64,000 nt of DNA from Plantago ovata (Eukaryota > Streptophyta > Magnoliopsida > Lamiales > Plantaginaceae), in contig CM051456.1 of the NCBI GenBank assembly GCA_028274465.1, forward strand, positions 88,398,753 through 88,462,752. Reading direction: 5' to 3'. Below the pieces are notes generated by a model, which did not search any database, was not told the origin of the DNA, and was given only the letters and a program-made list of their open reading frames with translations. This document shows, in pieces, positions 11,486 to 23,574 of this stretch. Position numbers and translations under genes: made by a program. Position 1 is the stretch's first letter, and each line of letters opens with the position of its first letter.

Positions 11486-12650
11486 ATGAAGATAGTCACA
11501 TGGAATATTAGAGGTGCTGGTGGTAGGTGCAAACAAAATGCCCTTAAGGAGTTGATCAATAAATTGAACCTAGTAATTGTGATAGTAATGGACACTAGGA
11601 TGTCTTACATCAACTCTAAAAGGGTGTTGCATCACATATGGAATGCAAACAAATAATAATCCCTCCTGCTATAGAAAATCCTCAGATTGGAGGGTTGGAT
11701 CCTGTGGAACAGTACCAGATCTCAGTTGGTCATGCATGAGGTGGGAGATAGAGTTGCTCATTTCAAGATCAAGCTTGTGATGCCTTGGGGAAATGATATT
11801 GCTCCTGCTGAGCTGAATGTTGCTAATGTGATCAACTATCCTAACCATCCCCAGAAACATCAGGTATGGAGCAAGTTAACTGAGCTTTGGCTTAATAATT
11901 CTGGTCCTTGGTTAGCTTTAGGAGATTTTAATAATATTTTGCATCCCCATGAAAACATTGATGGTAATAGACCTAAGTGAAGTAGGATGAATGAATTCCA
12001 GACTTGTTTAAGTAATTGCAAATTATTAGACTTAGGATATTGTGGTTCTAAGTTTACTTGGGAAAATAAAAACTATACTCATAGACATATTTCTATTAGA
12101 GTTGACAGGGCTTGTGCTAACTTTGAGTGGTTAAATATCTTTCCTAATACTGTTGTTAGACATTTATCAAGCAATGTTTCTGACCACAGACCTATTATGG
12201 TAAATACAATGTCTTCTAAGGAAATGAGAGATAGAAGTTTTAAATTTTAGAAAAACTGGACTCTAGAGCCTACTTTTAGGATTCACTTAGATAAATTCCT
12301 AAGGCAATCTGATATCAAAGATAAAAATTGGAGCTGTCTAATTAGTAAGGAATTAGGATGTGCAACTAGTTTGTGGCCTTTAAAGAACCTAGGATTTCTT
12401 AGGAAAGAAATAAGAGAGCAAAACCAAATACTTAGGTTCCTGGAAGCTAATCTTCATACTAATCCTCAAGTTTTTGGACCTCAATTAAACAAAACCAGAT
12501 AAACTATTTCAAATCTAGTTGAACAGGAGAGAATTTTCTGGGCTCAAAGAGCTAAAAGACTATGGATTAATGTTGGTGATGCTAATACTAGATTTTTTCA
12601 CTCTTATGTTGCTCAACAAAAAAGGTTTAACTTATACATGGAGTGAAAAA
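11486..12650 (+). pseudogene. LINE D apurinic-type endonuclease and linker
   Basis: Starts MKIVTWNIRGAGG, the usual N-terminal strand of L1 endonucleases with the catalytic Asn. A stretch of stops (11655-11690) breaks the early part. The frame at 11687-11980 holds LALGDFNNIL (GDFN at 11921-11932), and 11987-12250 ends with the SDHRPI motif (12179-12196), which carries the catalytic Asp-His pair. After a stop replacing Trp at 12248 the linker to the RT continues in frame (ERIFWAQRAKRLWINVGDANTRFFH, given here only as the start of a longer match) up to the insertion of element C. The role would have been first-strand nicking for target-primed reverse transcription. Confidence 0.85.
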
Positions 12651-12937
12651 TGTTGTGGTATTTTAATAAAAAATAAGAATTATAAGTTTTTTTGACCAAT
12701 TTAATGATAGCAATATTGTCATATTGATTGTGTAATATTACTATCATAATGTGCATTATTTTTCTTCATCATTGCACATTCAAAATTGTCAAAGTAACCT
12801 CCATCTGATTTATGAAATGAGATTATGGTGATTCAAATTCTTAACTCTTCTCTCACTCTTATTTTTCACCTATAAATACCAAGTGTATAAGAGAGTTGAG
12901 ATATAGCATTTTTGCAAACAAAAGTTACTTTGTATAA
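12651..12937 (+). repeat. Left LTR of element C, first part
   Basis: 287 bp of the LTR up to the element B insertion. TATAAATA at 12871-12878 matches 52381-52388 in the right LTR. The remaining 303 bp are at 41438-41740. Confidence 0.95.
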
Positions 12938-14537
12938 TGTTAGGAATCTTGTAATTTTGATGAGCAATTAACCATGCTAAATTAAGGAAAGTCCAGTAAC
13001 TAGTACTCTTAAGGTCCATAGGAATTTAGAATTTTAAGGACATTGTAAAAGAGGAACGTTTGCTGAAGACTTAGATTAGGTGCCAGATAGGTTGGTTTTT
13101 ACCGCTTATGATGTATCTTATTTTCTGAAAAGAAAATAACCTATTGAAGCATTTGCTGACGATGTACTTTGTTTTTACAAACAAACTATTGAAGCATTTA
13201 GAAACCGCTCAGAATCTTGAAGTTCATCAAAGATCTGAAGACTTGAAGAATTCGAAGATCTGAAGACAAGAAGATTTCTGAAGACTGGTATCTACAAAGA
13301 CACATGTTGCTCAGAAAGTGGAAACTTCAGCAACAGCATTGCATAAGTGAAAATCTGAAAGACAGAATAGGTTGTGCTTGCTGAAACTGAGACTGACCAC
13401 TTGCTGATGGAACATATGTGACCTCTTGCTGAAAGTACTTACTTTTGCGCTCCAATGTTACTGTTTGAATTCTATTCAATTAAGCATTAAATGCAAAGCA
13501 TGCACGCGAAGGACATGAAGACTAGAAGACAAACAAGGACGCTGCTGAAAGTACAAAAGCAAGATAGTGACATCTTAAGGATCAAAAGCCTTGGAATTTA
13601 AAATTCAAACGGCTCCTTGTTTTCACTATAAATAGAGGTCATCCGGCTAAGAGTTGAAGTGTGTCAACAACGTGATCGAAATCTCACTTGTGCTTAAACT
13701 CACATACCTTCAAACTCTCTATACTGCCATTGATCCGTTCCAAGACTTAAAGCTTGAAAAAGCTACTTGTGAAGAAGTAGAACAAACTCGGCTAAGAAAT
13801 TAGTTAAGTGTTCTTTCTTTCGAACAAGAACAAGTGTTGACACCAGAAACAATCAAACTTGTTTACTGCAAAGTATTCAAAATTGTGTTTCTTAGATTAC
13901 TTGTTGTAACTGAATAAGTTATAATTAAGTTATCTCACCCCAAAACTCTCTAACTGAAAATACACCCTTTCAGGCGTGATATTCAGGGGGAACTTAATCG
14001 AGCATAGTTTTGCTGATTAAAAGTACCAAGTTTGGTGGAGAACAAGGTTGCGTTCTCTAGATTAGGTTGGAGACGAAGCAAGTGTGCTTTGGTTTCTGTT
14101 TGAATCGCTCGAGATAGGAGATTGTAAGGAACCTCAATCATATCTTAGTGGATTTAGTCCTAGAAATGATAATGTGGATTAGTTGAGAGATTACGCCACT
14201 CTCAGATACCACTATAAAAGTGTTTGTGTGATTTACTTACTGTACTTAGTTTTCTGCAAATCATATCTGTCTATACACAGTCACTCACCTCACTTGCTGA
14301 AACCTTTACTTACTGAAAGAGCACTTATTGTATCAAAGACTTCCGCTCTCTGATTTTAAGTATCAGCAAACCTAGCTACTGAAAAGTAACTTACGCTTGC
14401 TGAGAAAGTTAAGTATCAGCAAACTCATTACTGAAAATTAATAAGCACTCACTGAGAAAGTTTTAAACGACGAAAGTTTGAAAAGACTATTCACCCTCCC
14501 CCCTCTAGTCTTTTCTTGTTGTTTAAAGGGACCAACA
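12938..14537 (+). repeat. Left LTR of element B
   Basis: Nearly identical to 39834-41432 by eye, with scattered single-base differences. TATAAATA at 13627-13634 is the probable promoter. Ends just before the primer site at 14540. Confidence 0.95.
13627..13634 (+). promoter_or_regulatory. TATA box in B left LTR
   Basis: TATAAATA followed by AGAGG, conserved at 40522-40529 in the right LTR. Confidence 0.6.
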
Positions 14538-14539
14538 AG

Positions 14540-14551
14540 TGGTATCAGAGC
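14540..14551 (+). other. Primer binding site of element B
   Basis: TGGTATCAGAGC two bases after the LTR, complementary to the 3' end of initiator tRNA-Met. Confidence 0.9.
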
Positions 14552-14649
14552 TGGAGGTTCTTTAACCTTCAGCACTGAACCTAGATCCCCTTAGGTGCTT
14601 TCCGTAAATCACTCTCACTTGATCAGTTTGGTAGTGCTTTGCTGACAGG

Positions 14650-15724
14650 ATGTCTTTAGGAGATGCTCCCTTGCTGAAGCTGGAAAATTACGAGAAATGG
14701 CGAAACAACATGATGCTACATCTTGAGGCCATTAGTGATGAGATGGTCACCGTCATTAATGATGGACCTATCAAGATCACTAAGGTTGAAAGGAGTTTCC
14801 CTCACAAGACCACTGAAGCTGGAAAGGAAACTATCCTAGGCGAACCATCAGATACGGTTGTGCCAAAACCAAGAGAGGAATGGACTTCTGACGAAGCTAA
14901 GAGATTCCGTCTTGATCGCCAAGCAAGAAATATCATCATTCGATCAACTCCGGATACCATACAGTGCAAACTGTGGGGTGCTAAGACTGCAAATGAAGCT
15001 TGGAAAATGGTTCAAGATCTTTGTGCTGGATCTGACAAAACCAAGGAAAACAAACTTGAAGTACTTAAATTAAAGTTTCAAAACTTTAAGCAAGGTACAA
15101 ACGAGTCACTGGAAGACTTGGATTTCAGATTCACAACTCTTGTTAGTGAAATGGCAGCCTTGGGTGTTGGAAACCTTTACTCAGATTCTGAGAAAGTGAA
15201 AACTATCATCAGAAGTCTGAATCAAGAATGGATCCACACTCAGAATTTCTATTATAATCAAGGAATGCCAGACATTACACCAACAGAGTTGTTCTCTCAT
15301 CTTGCTACTGTCAACTATGAGACAAAGCAAAGAGAAAATGTGTTTGCTGAAAAATCGCAAAATATTGCTCTTGCTGCAAAGCCGTCATCTTCTGAAAAGA
15401 AGAATGATAAAGAGCCTGCTGATGAAAACGCTTTAGTTTTTAAAAACATGAAGAAATTCATCAGTAAGGAACTTGAAAGGCGAAAAGTAAAAGAGAAGCT
15501 GAAAAAGCATCTTGGTAACAACTACCATAAGTACAAGAATGAGACTAGCTCGCTGAATCAGCAAGCTACTTCATCAGAAGAACCAGCAGTTGGAAATGAT
15601 CTATGTTTTTACTGCAAAAAGTCTGGACACTTCAAAGCTAATTGCCCTTTGCTGAAAGGCAAATCTGCTGAGAAGAAGAAGAAGTTCAAAAGAGCTTTTA
15701 TTGCTGAAGAAAGGAAGAAGCTTC
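14650..15724 (+). pseudogene. Element B gag, N-terminal part (split by element A)
   Basis: ATG at 14650, 110 bases after the primer site. The first 220 residues carry copia gag features: the Trp-rich start (YEKWRNNMMLHLEA), WTSDEAKRFRLD and the LEDLDFRFTTLVSEMAALG helix region. A Lys-rich linker leads to a CCHC knuckle (CFYCKKSGHFKANC, about 15604-15645). The frame is open to the insertion point at 15724; the protein continues at 26898 in the compatible phase. This part has no stops. It forms the coat of the virus-like particle and binds RNA in related elements. Confidence 0.88.
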
Positions 15725-17808
15725 TGATAGTGTATATGTCCTAGACACAGTCCTTACTAAGGGCATGGTGCCCTTATAGAGGGCATATATGTACTATTAC
15801 ACAGGTCAACGTAATATAATATATGTTTGTTGCATTTTACTATTGAGTATCGCTTTCATATTTATATTACACCAGGCTGCAGCATGTCATATCTTTATTA
15901 CTGTCTGTATTGATATTAAACATGTCCCCTCGGATAGATGACCGATAACACAGTTAGTGGGAGCTATGTGAGTTATCATCTATCCCAAACTCTCCCTAGT
16001 CGTGGTTCATCTCGGATGTGGGGGTTTGAATGAACCTGACAAGACTAGTATGCGTGGAGGTTATACTTGTTGGAGCAAGTGTGAGCGGATCCCACGGCCA
16101 CGGAACGGATTGTTGGACAATCAAGGAACGTTCCCATAACTGCGCATAGTTGTTCGAAGAAGCTTTATCGAACAATGGAAGTACCCACCGGACACTCCCA
16201 TCGATGTATACTCTACACCGACGTGTCTATGGGAACCGGTGAGTTGTCGAAGTGATGCCATTCGTCCTTTGTACTTGCAGGACTTTATCATCACATTTGT
16301 TGCCCCATATCCTTGGTGGACCCGTCCATGTCATCTCTGAATAAGCAGCTCACCTAAGACACGATCCAGGATTATGGCTAAATACAAATGGGGGTGATAA
16401 GTGATTCTGTGAAGGATTCATCTCTCAAGTGTAGCACAGAAGAGCACTGCTCATAGTCTGCATAGTTGTGTTGGTAAAGTCACTGGCCAGTGCAAATGAT
16501 ATATTATGATGGTCATAAGTATATCTTAACCAAGCAACTCCCTGACACGCCCGTGGATGCATTATTGGGATAGACACTTCATTGATCCTAGATACATTCG
16601 AGCAAGTCAGATGAAGGGACGTTACCATCGTCGCGTTGAGCGCAACAGGCTTCGCAACGAAAGGGTTAGCTTTGAGAAACCTCTCAAACGTCCTCACGTA
16701 TTAATATTGCAAATGGAACCGTCTAGGAATTCCATGTTGCCTAGTCTAGGACTTGCTTAATACAGTGAGGCCCTATGGATCACACTATGTGGTGATTCAG
16801 TCTATCAGAATATCCTTGAAGATGGAATCACAATTAATTTGGAATTAATTGTGATTGATGGATTATAATTAATTTGGAATTAATTATAATATTTGGTGGC
16901 TCAATTAATGATTTGAAATTATTAATTGAATTGGCTAATTAATTGTATTTTATGTAAATACAATTAAAGATTATATTTTAGAAATATAATGGAGGTTCGA
17001 TTAGAAAGGATATGTTAATTTAGAATTAACATATGTACTTGGGCAAAATCTACTTGGAGTTTGGATTGCCTTAGAAATATAAGTGGGTCCCAAAAGTGGG
17101 ACCCACCTCCCGTAGGACAAGGCGCGCGCGCGCGGCTAGATAAGGGGAAGGAGTTCGACTCCTTCCTCTATTAGAAGTCCAAGGGATAAGTTAAATTTTC
17201 CTGATTGAGTTTTAATTTGATTGGGAATGAATCTAGACTTGATATTGGTTTCCTTGTGCGATAAGAATTAGATTCTTATCCCTTTACGAAGTCTAATTGC
17301 TTATGCTTTAGGCTTCTATAGACTACTATATATAGTAGACTATTAGAGAGCTTTACACACAGTTTTTGAACACAGTTATTCTACCCAGTTTTCTTAGAGA
17401 AAATAAAAGCTCTCCCCTCCTCTTCTTAGACTCACGCGCGCGCACCATCACCCGGAGGAATTGCCGCCCCGTCTTCTTGGTCACATAAAGAATATCCTAG
17501 CATTCTTCCGATAGGCTGTTCATCCGTGGATACCAAGGTTGAGGTTCTAGGAGCTGGAAACTAACTCTTATTGTCTTGCATATATAAGGAGCATTGTAGA
17601 TATCTTCGACTTCGACGAAGGAGAAGATACACCGGATTATTACGAAGACTTGGAAGCTGTTTTGGAAGTAAGGTTAGTCTTCTAATTGACGTGTTTATAT
17701 ATATATATATATATATGACATATGCATAATCAATTAACTTGTATGTTAAGAAATTTTTTGAAATTCCGCTGCATACCCTAGGGGTAACTCTGACCGTATT
17801 TTCTTACA
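15725..17808 (+). repeat. Left LTR of element A
   Basis: Contains AATTAATTTGGAATTAATT-type inverted repeats (16830-16930), a GTGGGTCCC/GGGACCCAC hairpin (17081-17106) and the palindromic TATA core at 17323-17338. Confidence 0.95.
17323..17338 (+). promoter_or_regulatory. Palindromic TATA core in A left LTR
   Basis: CTACTATATATAGTAG, identical at 26417-26432 and, reversed, at 5718-5733. Confidence 0.6.
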
Positions 17809-17822
17809 GTGGTATCAGAGCC
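17809..17822 (+). other. Primer binding site of element A
   Basis: GTGGTATCAGAGCC immediately after the LTR; initiator tRNA-Met type. Confidence 0.92.
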
Positions 17823-19343
17823 AAGTTAATTGATTACGTATATACGTATATATATTGTATGATTTTGTAGATATGTGGATGCAATTGATTCTATGATAAA
17901 TTCGATTTTCAAAAGTTTTGTTTTTTATATAAATTTAGAATTTATATTTTTTCAAAAAACAATAAAAAAATAAAATATATATATATTTTTTTTTTGACCG
18001 GGCCGCGGGGACAGCCTGCGGACGCGGGTGCCCGTCCCCTGGGGCGCCGGGCGCCTGCACCCGCGGCGCCCGGTACCCGCGTGCCGCGGGCACCGGGGGG
18101 ACGGGACTCCCGTCCCACGTTTTTCAAAAAAAAAAAAAAAATTATATATATTTTCGGGTTGGACCCAAAATCGAATTTTGAAAGTTTTGAGGATTGAATT
18201 TTATATTTGGAATATAAATATGATTTAATTGTAATTGTTTTAAACTAGAGGCGTTAAATTTAATTAGTATAAAGTTAAAGGGCTTATTTGTAATTTATCA
18301 ATTTATTGTTTATTGCAAATTAGTTCTTCCACTTTTGAATTTTAGATTTAACACCTCCAAGGTTTTTAAAATTATAATTAAGTCCTTCGGGTTTTCGAAA
18401 ATTGCTACTTGGTCAATAGAATTTTCGAATATTCAATCTAGTCCAAATTTTCAATTATTTCATAGAGATTATAAGTATGGGATTATAATTTTCATAATGA
18501 AATTATGAAGTCATTTTTCATCCACATAGGCTACTACTTGTTTCATATGATCAATATGCTATTGTTTGACAATGCATGTTTAAATACCATATTTTTACAT
18601 TCCGTTCGACCGCTATGCATGCGAGGGTAGGCGGCGCCCTCTTATATGTCGGACCGCGTATTTATGTATGGGTAGGCGGCACCCATTATGTGCTTAACCG
18701 CGTTTAGAACTAGAATGGACAGGCGGCATCCATTACGTGTAGACCGTTCATGCATGATGGGTAGGCGGCGCCCTTATTTGTTTGTAGATGACTGATAACA
18801 ACCCTCAAGCTACAATCCCCAACCAATATAAGTACAAAAATATATATATGTATGTATTTCTGAGATGCTTTCCATAGGGTGCTTTAATTCTGAACTTTCA
18901 TTGCGTTTTCTTGTATTGGCGACCTCGTCTTACAGACTCGCAGTAATCGTCAGATTAGAGTAAGCCTATGGTTATGACTTACTGCATATTGTATCTTCGA
19001 CCTCGATAGGTACAATATGTAGGGCATCAGGTTAAATTAGATTTAACAACCAAGAGTTGCGTGACGCAATTGGATAGTCTTACTAGTCCTACCGGTCATA
19101 TTATGCTATGCGACCAGCCCCCGTTGGAGTATGGCATAATATGGATTTGGATCTTGGCCACTAAGGTAACTTGTTGGACATTACCCGTATGTTTGTTGTG
19201 GGGGCAAGCATATGTGAAAATAGTGGGATCTAACAGCTAAAGGACCTTGTTGTTTAGTTATGTTGACTGTGTATTTAGAAATGATATTTCAATAGTTGAT
19301 TTATTGTTTTCGTTCTATATTATTTCTCCTTAGGATATTAGAT
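17823..19343 (+). other. 5' leader of element A
   Basis: 1.5-kb untranslated leader. A GC island lies at 17996-18117 (GGCGCC and TGCGG units) between AT runs. Four copies of a hairpin-prone motif, TGGGTAGGCGGCGCCCA and variants, lie at 18624-18640, 18669-18685, 18716-18732 and 18758-18773. No coding capacity. Confidence 0.7.
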
Positions 19344-20712
19344 ATGGCGAGTATCTCGCTCCGTGCTGTCTTGGAGAAGCAAATTTTAACCGGACCAAAC
19401 TTCCTAGATTGGATCAGGAATATACGTTTGGTGCTGAGGTACGAAAAGATTGAGTACGTCTTGGACGAGGTCATTCCCGTGTGCCCCGAAAATCAGACTG
19501 CCGATCAGGTTGCTGCTTGGAATCAAGCCAACAAGACAAGGTCTGATAAGCATCTTGAGGATGCTAAATCCGCGCAGTGTATTATGCTGGCGGCAATGAG
19601 AAATGAGCTGCAGAGGCAACATGAAAACATGTTGCCGTATGAGATGTTGAAACATCTTGAGTCGCTCTTTAAGACGACAGCTAGAAGTGTTAAATTTGAT
19701 TTGATCAAAGACATACACAGATGCAAGCTCAGTGAAGGAGGGAACATGTCTGAGCATGTTCTCAAAATGATTGGTCTCTTTGAAAAGCTTGCCGATGCCG
19801 GTGTTAAGCTAGAGAACAAGATCATGGTGATCTTTGTCCTTCAATCATTGTCGAGTTCGTATTCGCAGTTCATCATTAATTACACGATGAATGCGAAGGA
19901 CGTAACACTGCCTAAACTTCATAATCTGCTGAAGACATATGATCAAACTCTTCCTAAGAAGGAAAAGTCGATCATGCTTGTTGGGCAACCGTCTAACTCA
20001 AACCCGAAAAGCAAAGGTGCTAAGGGTAAGGGAAAGTCGGGAGCCAAGTCTAACACTTGGAGTGATAAGCCAAAGCGTCCGAACCAGAAAAGGAAGTTCA
20101 AGAGAAGCGGAACGGTGCGCATAGATGAATGTCTTTTCTGTAAGCAGAAAGGACATTGGAAGAAAGATTGCCCAAAGCTTAGGGCAGATCAAGCCAAGAA
20201 GTCATCAACTTCTGGCTCAGGTATGTTTGTTATTGAAATGAACATGACTACTTTTAACTCCAATGGTTGGGTATTAGATACAGCCTGTGGCTCACACATT
20301 TGTAATAATGTGCAGGGGCTAATTGATCACAGGCTAGTCAAGCAAGGTGAAATCGACTTGCATGTTGGGAACGGCAATCCAGTTGAAGCCAAACGCGTTG
20401 GACGCAGCAAGATAGATTTACCTTCGGGACAATGTTTAGAACTTGATAATGTTTATTTTGTTCCATGCATTGTCAGAAATATTATTTCCATTCCATTGTT
20501 AGACAATATGGGTTTCTCCTTTCGATTTGCGAATAATACTTGTTATTTTTCATCAAATGATCAGTATTATGGAAAGGCTCGCTTGGTGAATGATTTATAT
20601 ATTTTGCAAAGTAGTCTACCTTTATTTCAAATACATAACAAACAACCGTCTTCAAGTAAGAAGAATAATCCATCTTATCTATGGCATTGTCGGCTAGGCC
20701 ATATCAATGAAA
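19344..20712 (+). pseudogene. Element A gag-protease
   Basis: ATG at 19344 (MASISLRAVLEK), the start shared with A'. The copia gag helical region (NFLDWIRNIRLVLRYEK...) is followed by a Lys-rich linker, a complete CCHC knuckle CLFCKQKGHWKKDC (from 20130), the protease motif DTACGSH (20277-20297; Thr-Ala-Cys in place of the usual Ser-Gly-Cys) and the GAG-pre-integrase WHCRLGHI. A 2-base loss at about 20713 relative to A' throws the frame before the integrase. Confidence 0.9.
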
Positions 20713-21541
20713 CGGATTCAAAGACTAAGGAAGTTGGACTACTTAGAACCATTTGATTTTGAATCATATGGTACATGTGAATCTTGTGTTAAGGGTAAGA
20801 TGACGAACAAACCTTTTGTTGGACAAGGTGTTCGTGCCACTCGCTGCTTGGAGCTCATACATACCGATGTATGTGGACCGTTTAAAGTCCTTGCGCGTGG
20901 GGGTTATCCTTACTTCGTTACCTTTACTGACGATTTCTCAAGGTATGGATATATTTATCTTATGAAGAATAAATCCGAGACCTTTGGGAAATTCAAGGAG
21001 TTTAGGAATGAGGTCGAGAATGAATTGAACCTAAGGATAGTCACTCTTCGATCAGATCGAGGAGGTGAATACCTTAGTGAAGAATTTATCGATTACTTGA
21101 AGAAAATGGGATTCAATCGCAATGGACTCCTCCTGGAACACCACAGTTAAACGGTGTGTCTGAGAGGAGGAATCGAACCCTGTTAGACATGGTAAGATCA
21201 ATGATTGGATTCTCGACTCTTCCAAAGTATCTGTGGGGATATTCACTACAAACTGCAATCTACATTCTGAACCGTGTACCATCTAAATCAGTGGAGAAAA
21301 CTCCTTATGAGTTATGGAAGGGAAAGAAGCCTTCTCTAGGCTATCTTAGACCTTGGGGCTGTCCTGCGATAGTCAAGCTGATGCTCACTGATAAGTTAGA
21401 TGCCAAGGGTGTCAAAGTATATTTCATAGGCTATCCTCGTCAGACGAGAGGCTATGAATTCTATCATGCTGAAGATCACAAGGTGATCGTGTCTAGAAAC
21501 GTGAAGTTTTTAGAAGGTGAATACCTCGAAGAGAGAGGTTA
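20713..21541 (+). pseudogene. Element A integrase, frameshifted
   Basis: Frame 20707-21150 carries the zinc-binding CESCVKGK and HTDVCGPF, TDDFSRYGY and SDRGGEYLS motifs. A 1-base loss near 21103 (GAAGAAAATG against GAAGGAAAATG in A') shifts the frame, and the DDE glutamate region ([14 protein letters not shown]) and the C-terminal [11 protein letters not shown] part continue at about 21145-21541. A short AG duplication near 21533 then creates the stop at 21541. Confidence 0.9.
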
Positions 21542-23554
21542 GATGATGTGATAGAACTTGAAGAAATTCAAGACTTTGACACGCGCGAACATGAGGTCTC
21601 TAAATCTTCTGATTTGGACTCAAGTTCAGTGGGAGCTTTCGAAGCAGACAAGGGTGATGATATGACACTTGCTAGGCATGTCATAGTCAGTAGGAGTCCT
21701 GTGATTAGATCAACAGTTGAAACCACACCTATAGAACTCGTTGTCAACCAACCTGTGCAACAAGTTGCACAAGAGCAGCCTCCCGCAAGGGAACAGGGTC
21801 GCGCCCAACGACCAGCTGCATCAGTACCCACTGATAATGTTCGTGTTACACGAAGCCAGAAAAGAAAAGCACCAGAACAAGTCGAGCTCCGTAGGTCGAA
21901 GAGGATCCTAAGAGGATCTTAGAAGCAAAGCCTGATGATAGAAGACATCAGTGAACTTGATGTCGGTTTATCAGATCGGGAAGATCCCGAGACCTACAAA
22001 GAGGTAATAATTGATATTGACTCAGACAAATGGCAAGAGGCCATGGAATTAGAAATGGATTCAATGTACCAGAACCAAGTTTGGAACTTGGTAGACTTGC
22101 CCCAAGGGGTTAGACCAATTGGGTGCAAATGGGTCTTTAAACGAAAGACAGATGCTGATGGCAAGGTACAAACGCACAAAGCTAGGCTTGTGGCGAAAGG
22201 CTACACGCAAAGGTATGGCATCGATTACGATGAAACCTTTTCACCAGTAGCAAAATTGAAGTCTATTCGAATTCTACTTGCGATAGCTGCCTACTATGAT
22301 TATGAAATCTGGCAGATGGATGTAAAGACAGCTTTCCTCAATGGCAACCTTGAGGAAGAGGTCTATATGGTACATCCGGAAAGTTTTATTAGTAAAACCA
22401 GGCCAACTGCTGTATGCAAATTACAAAGATCCATCTATGGGCTAAAGCAAGCGTCAAGGAGCTGGAATATCCGCTTTGATGAAGCTTTCAAATCGTTTGA
22501 CTTCATCAGAAGCAAGGAAGATCCCTGTGTCTATGCGAGACACAGCGACAAAGGAGTTTTTTTCATGATCATTTATGTAGATGACATTTTGATCATGGGA
22601 AACAATGTCTCTATGCTAGAAGAGACTAAAGTTTGGTTATCAAGTACCTTTTCGATGAAGGACTTGGGTGAAGCGAACTACATCCTAGGGATCAAGATCT
22701 TTAGAGATAGATCCAAGAGGATGTTGGGAATGACACAGTCCACCTGCATCGAGAAAATACTGAAGCGTTATAAGATGGACGACTCAAAGAGAGGCTTTCT
22801 CCCGGCTAGGCATGGGATTGTCTTATCAGTTAAGGATGGTCCTAAAACTGATGAAGAAAGAAATGCAATGAGTCGTGTGCCCTATGCTTCGGCAGTAGGG
22901 TCTATAATGTATGCAATGAATTGCACAAGGCCCGATGTGGCATATGCGCTTAGTGTCACTTGTCGACACCAACAGAATACAGGAGTTCCTCACTAGACTG
23001 CTGTGAAGAACATTCTTAAGTACCTTAGACGGACTAAAGAGATGTTCTTGGTGTTTGATGGAGAACCAGAATTAAAGATGTCTGGGTATGTCGACGCTGG
23101 ATTTGAATCAGATCCTGATGACTTTAAGTCACAGACAGGATACGTATTCAAATTGAACGGAGGAGCTGTCTGTTGGAAGAGTTCTAAGCAAGCCACGGTT
23201 GCTGACTCATCCACAGAGGCCGAGTACATTGCTGCATCAGAAGCATCGAAAGAAGCTGTCTGGATTTCAGAGTTCTTGAAGGAATTGAGGGTTGTTCCTG
23301 CTCCCAGTCCAATAACGATTTATTGTGACAATACGGGCGCCGTCGCTCAAGATAGGGAGCCTAGATCTACAAACAAGAACAAACATGTACTTAGAAAATA
23401 TCACGTTATACGTGAGATTATAGATAGAGGAGAAGTTAGTATAGAACGTGTCTCTACCACGGACAACGTGGCAGATCCTTTCACTAAGGTCTTATCAGTG
23501 GAAGTCCACTTAAGACATTATGCTAATCTGGGCATTAGGCATAAAGGTGACTGA
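21542..23554 (+). pseudogene. Element A reverse transcriptase and RNase H
   Basis: Three blocks: an acidic linker (21548-21922, ending at a stop), the RT 21935-22996 with ARLVAKGYTQ, QMDVKTAFLNG and the catalytic YVDD (22574-22585), and the RNase H 23003-23554 with SSTEAEYIAASEA and YCDNTGAV. A TAG at 22994-22996 replaces the conserved Trp (TGG) between RT and RNase H. The last residues lead straight to the polypurine tract. Confidence 0.92.
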
Positions 23555-23574
23555 CTCTAGTCCAAGTGGGAGAT

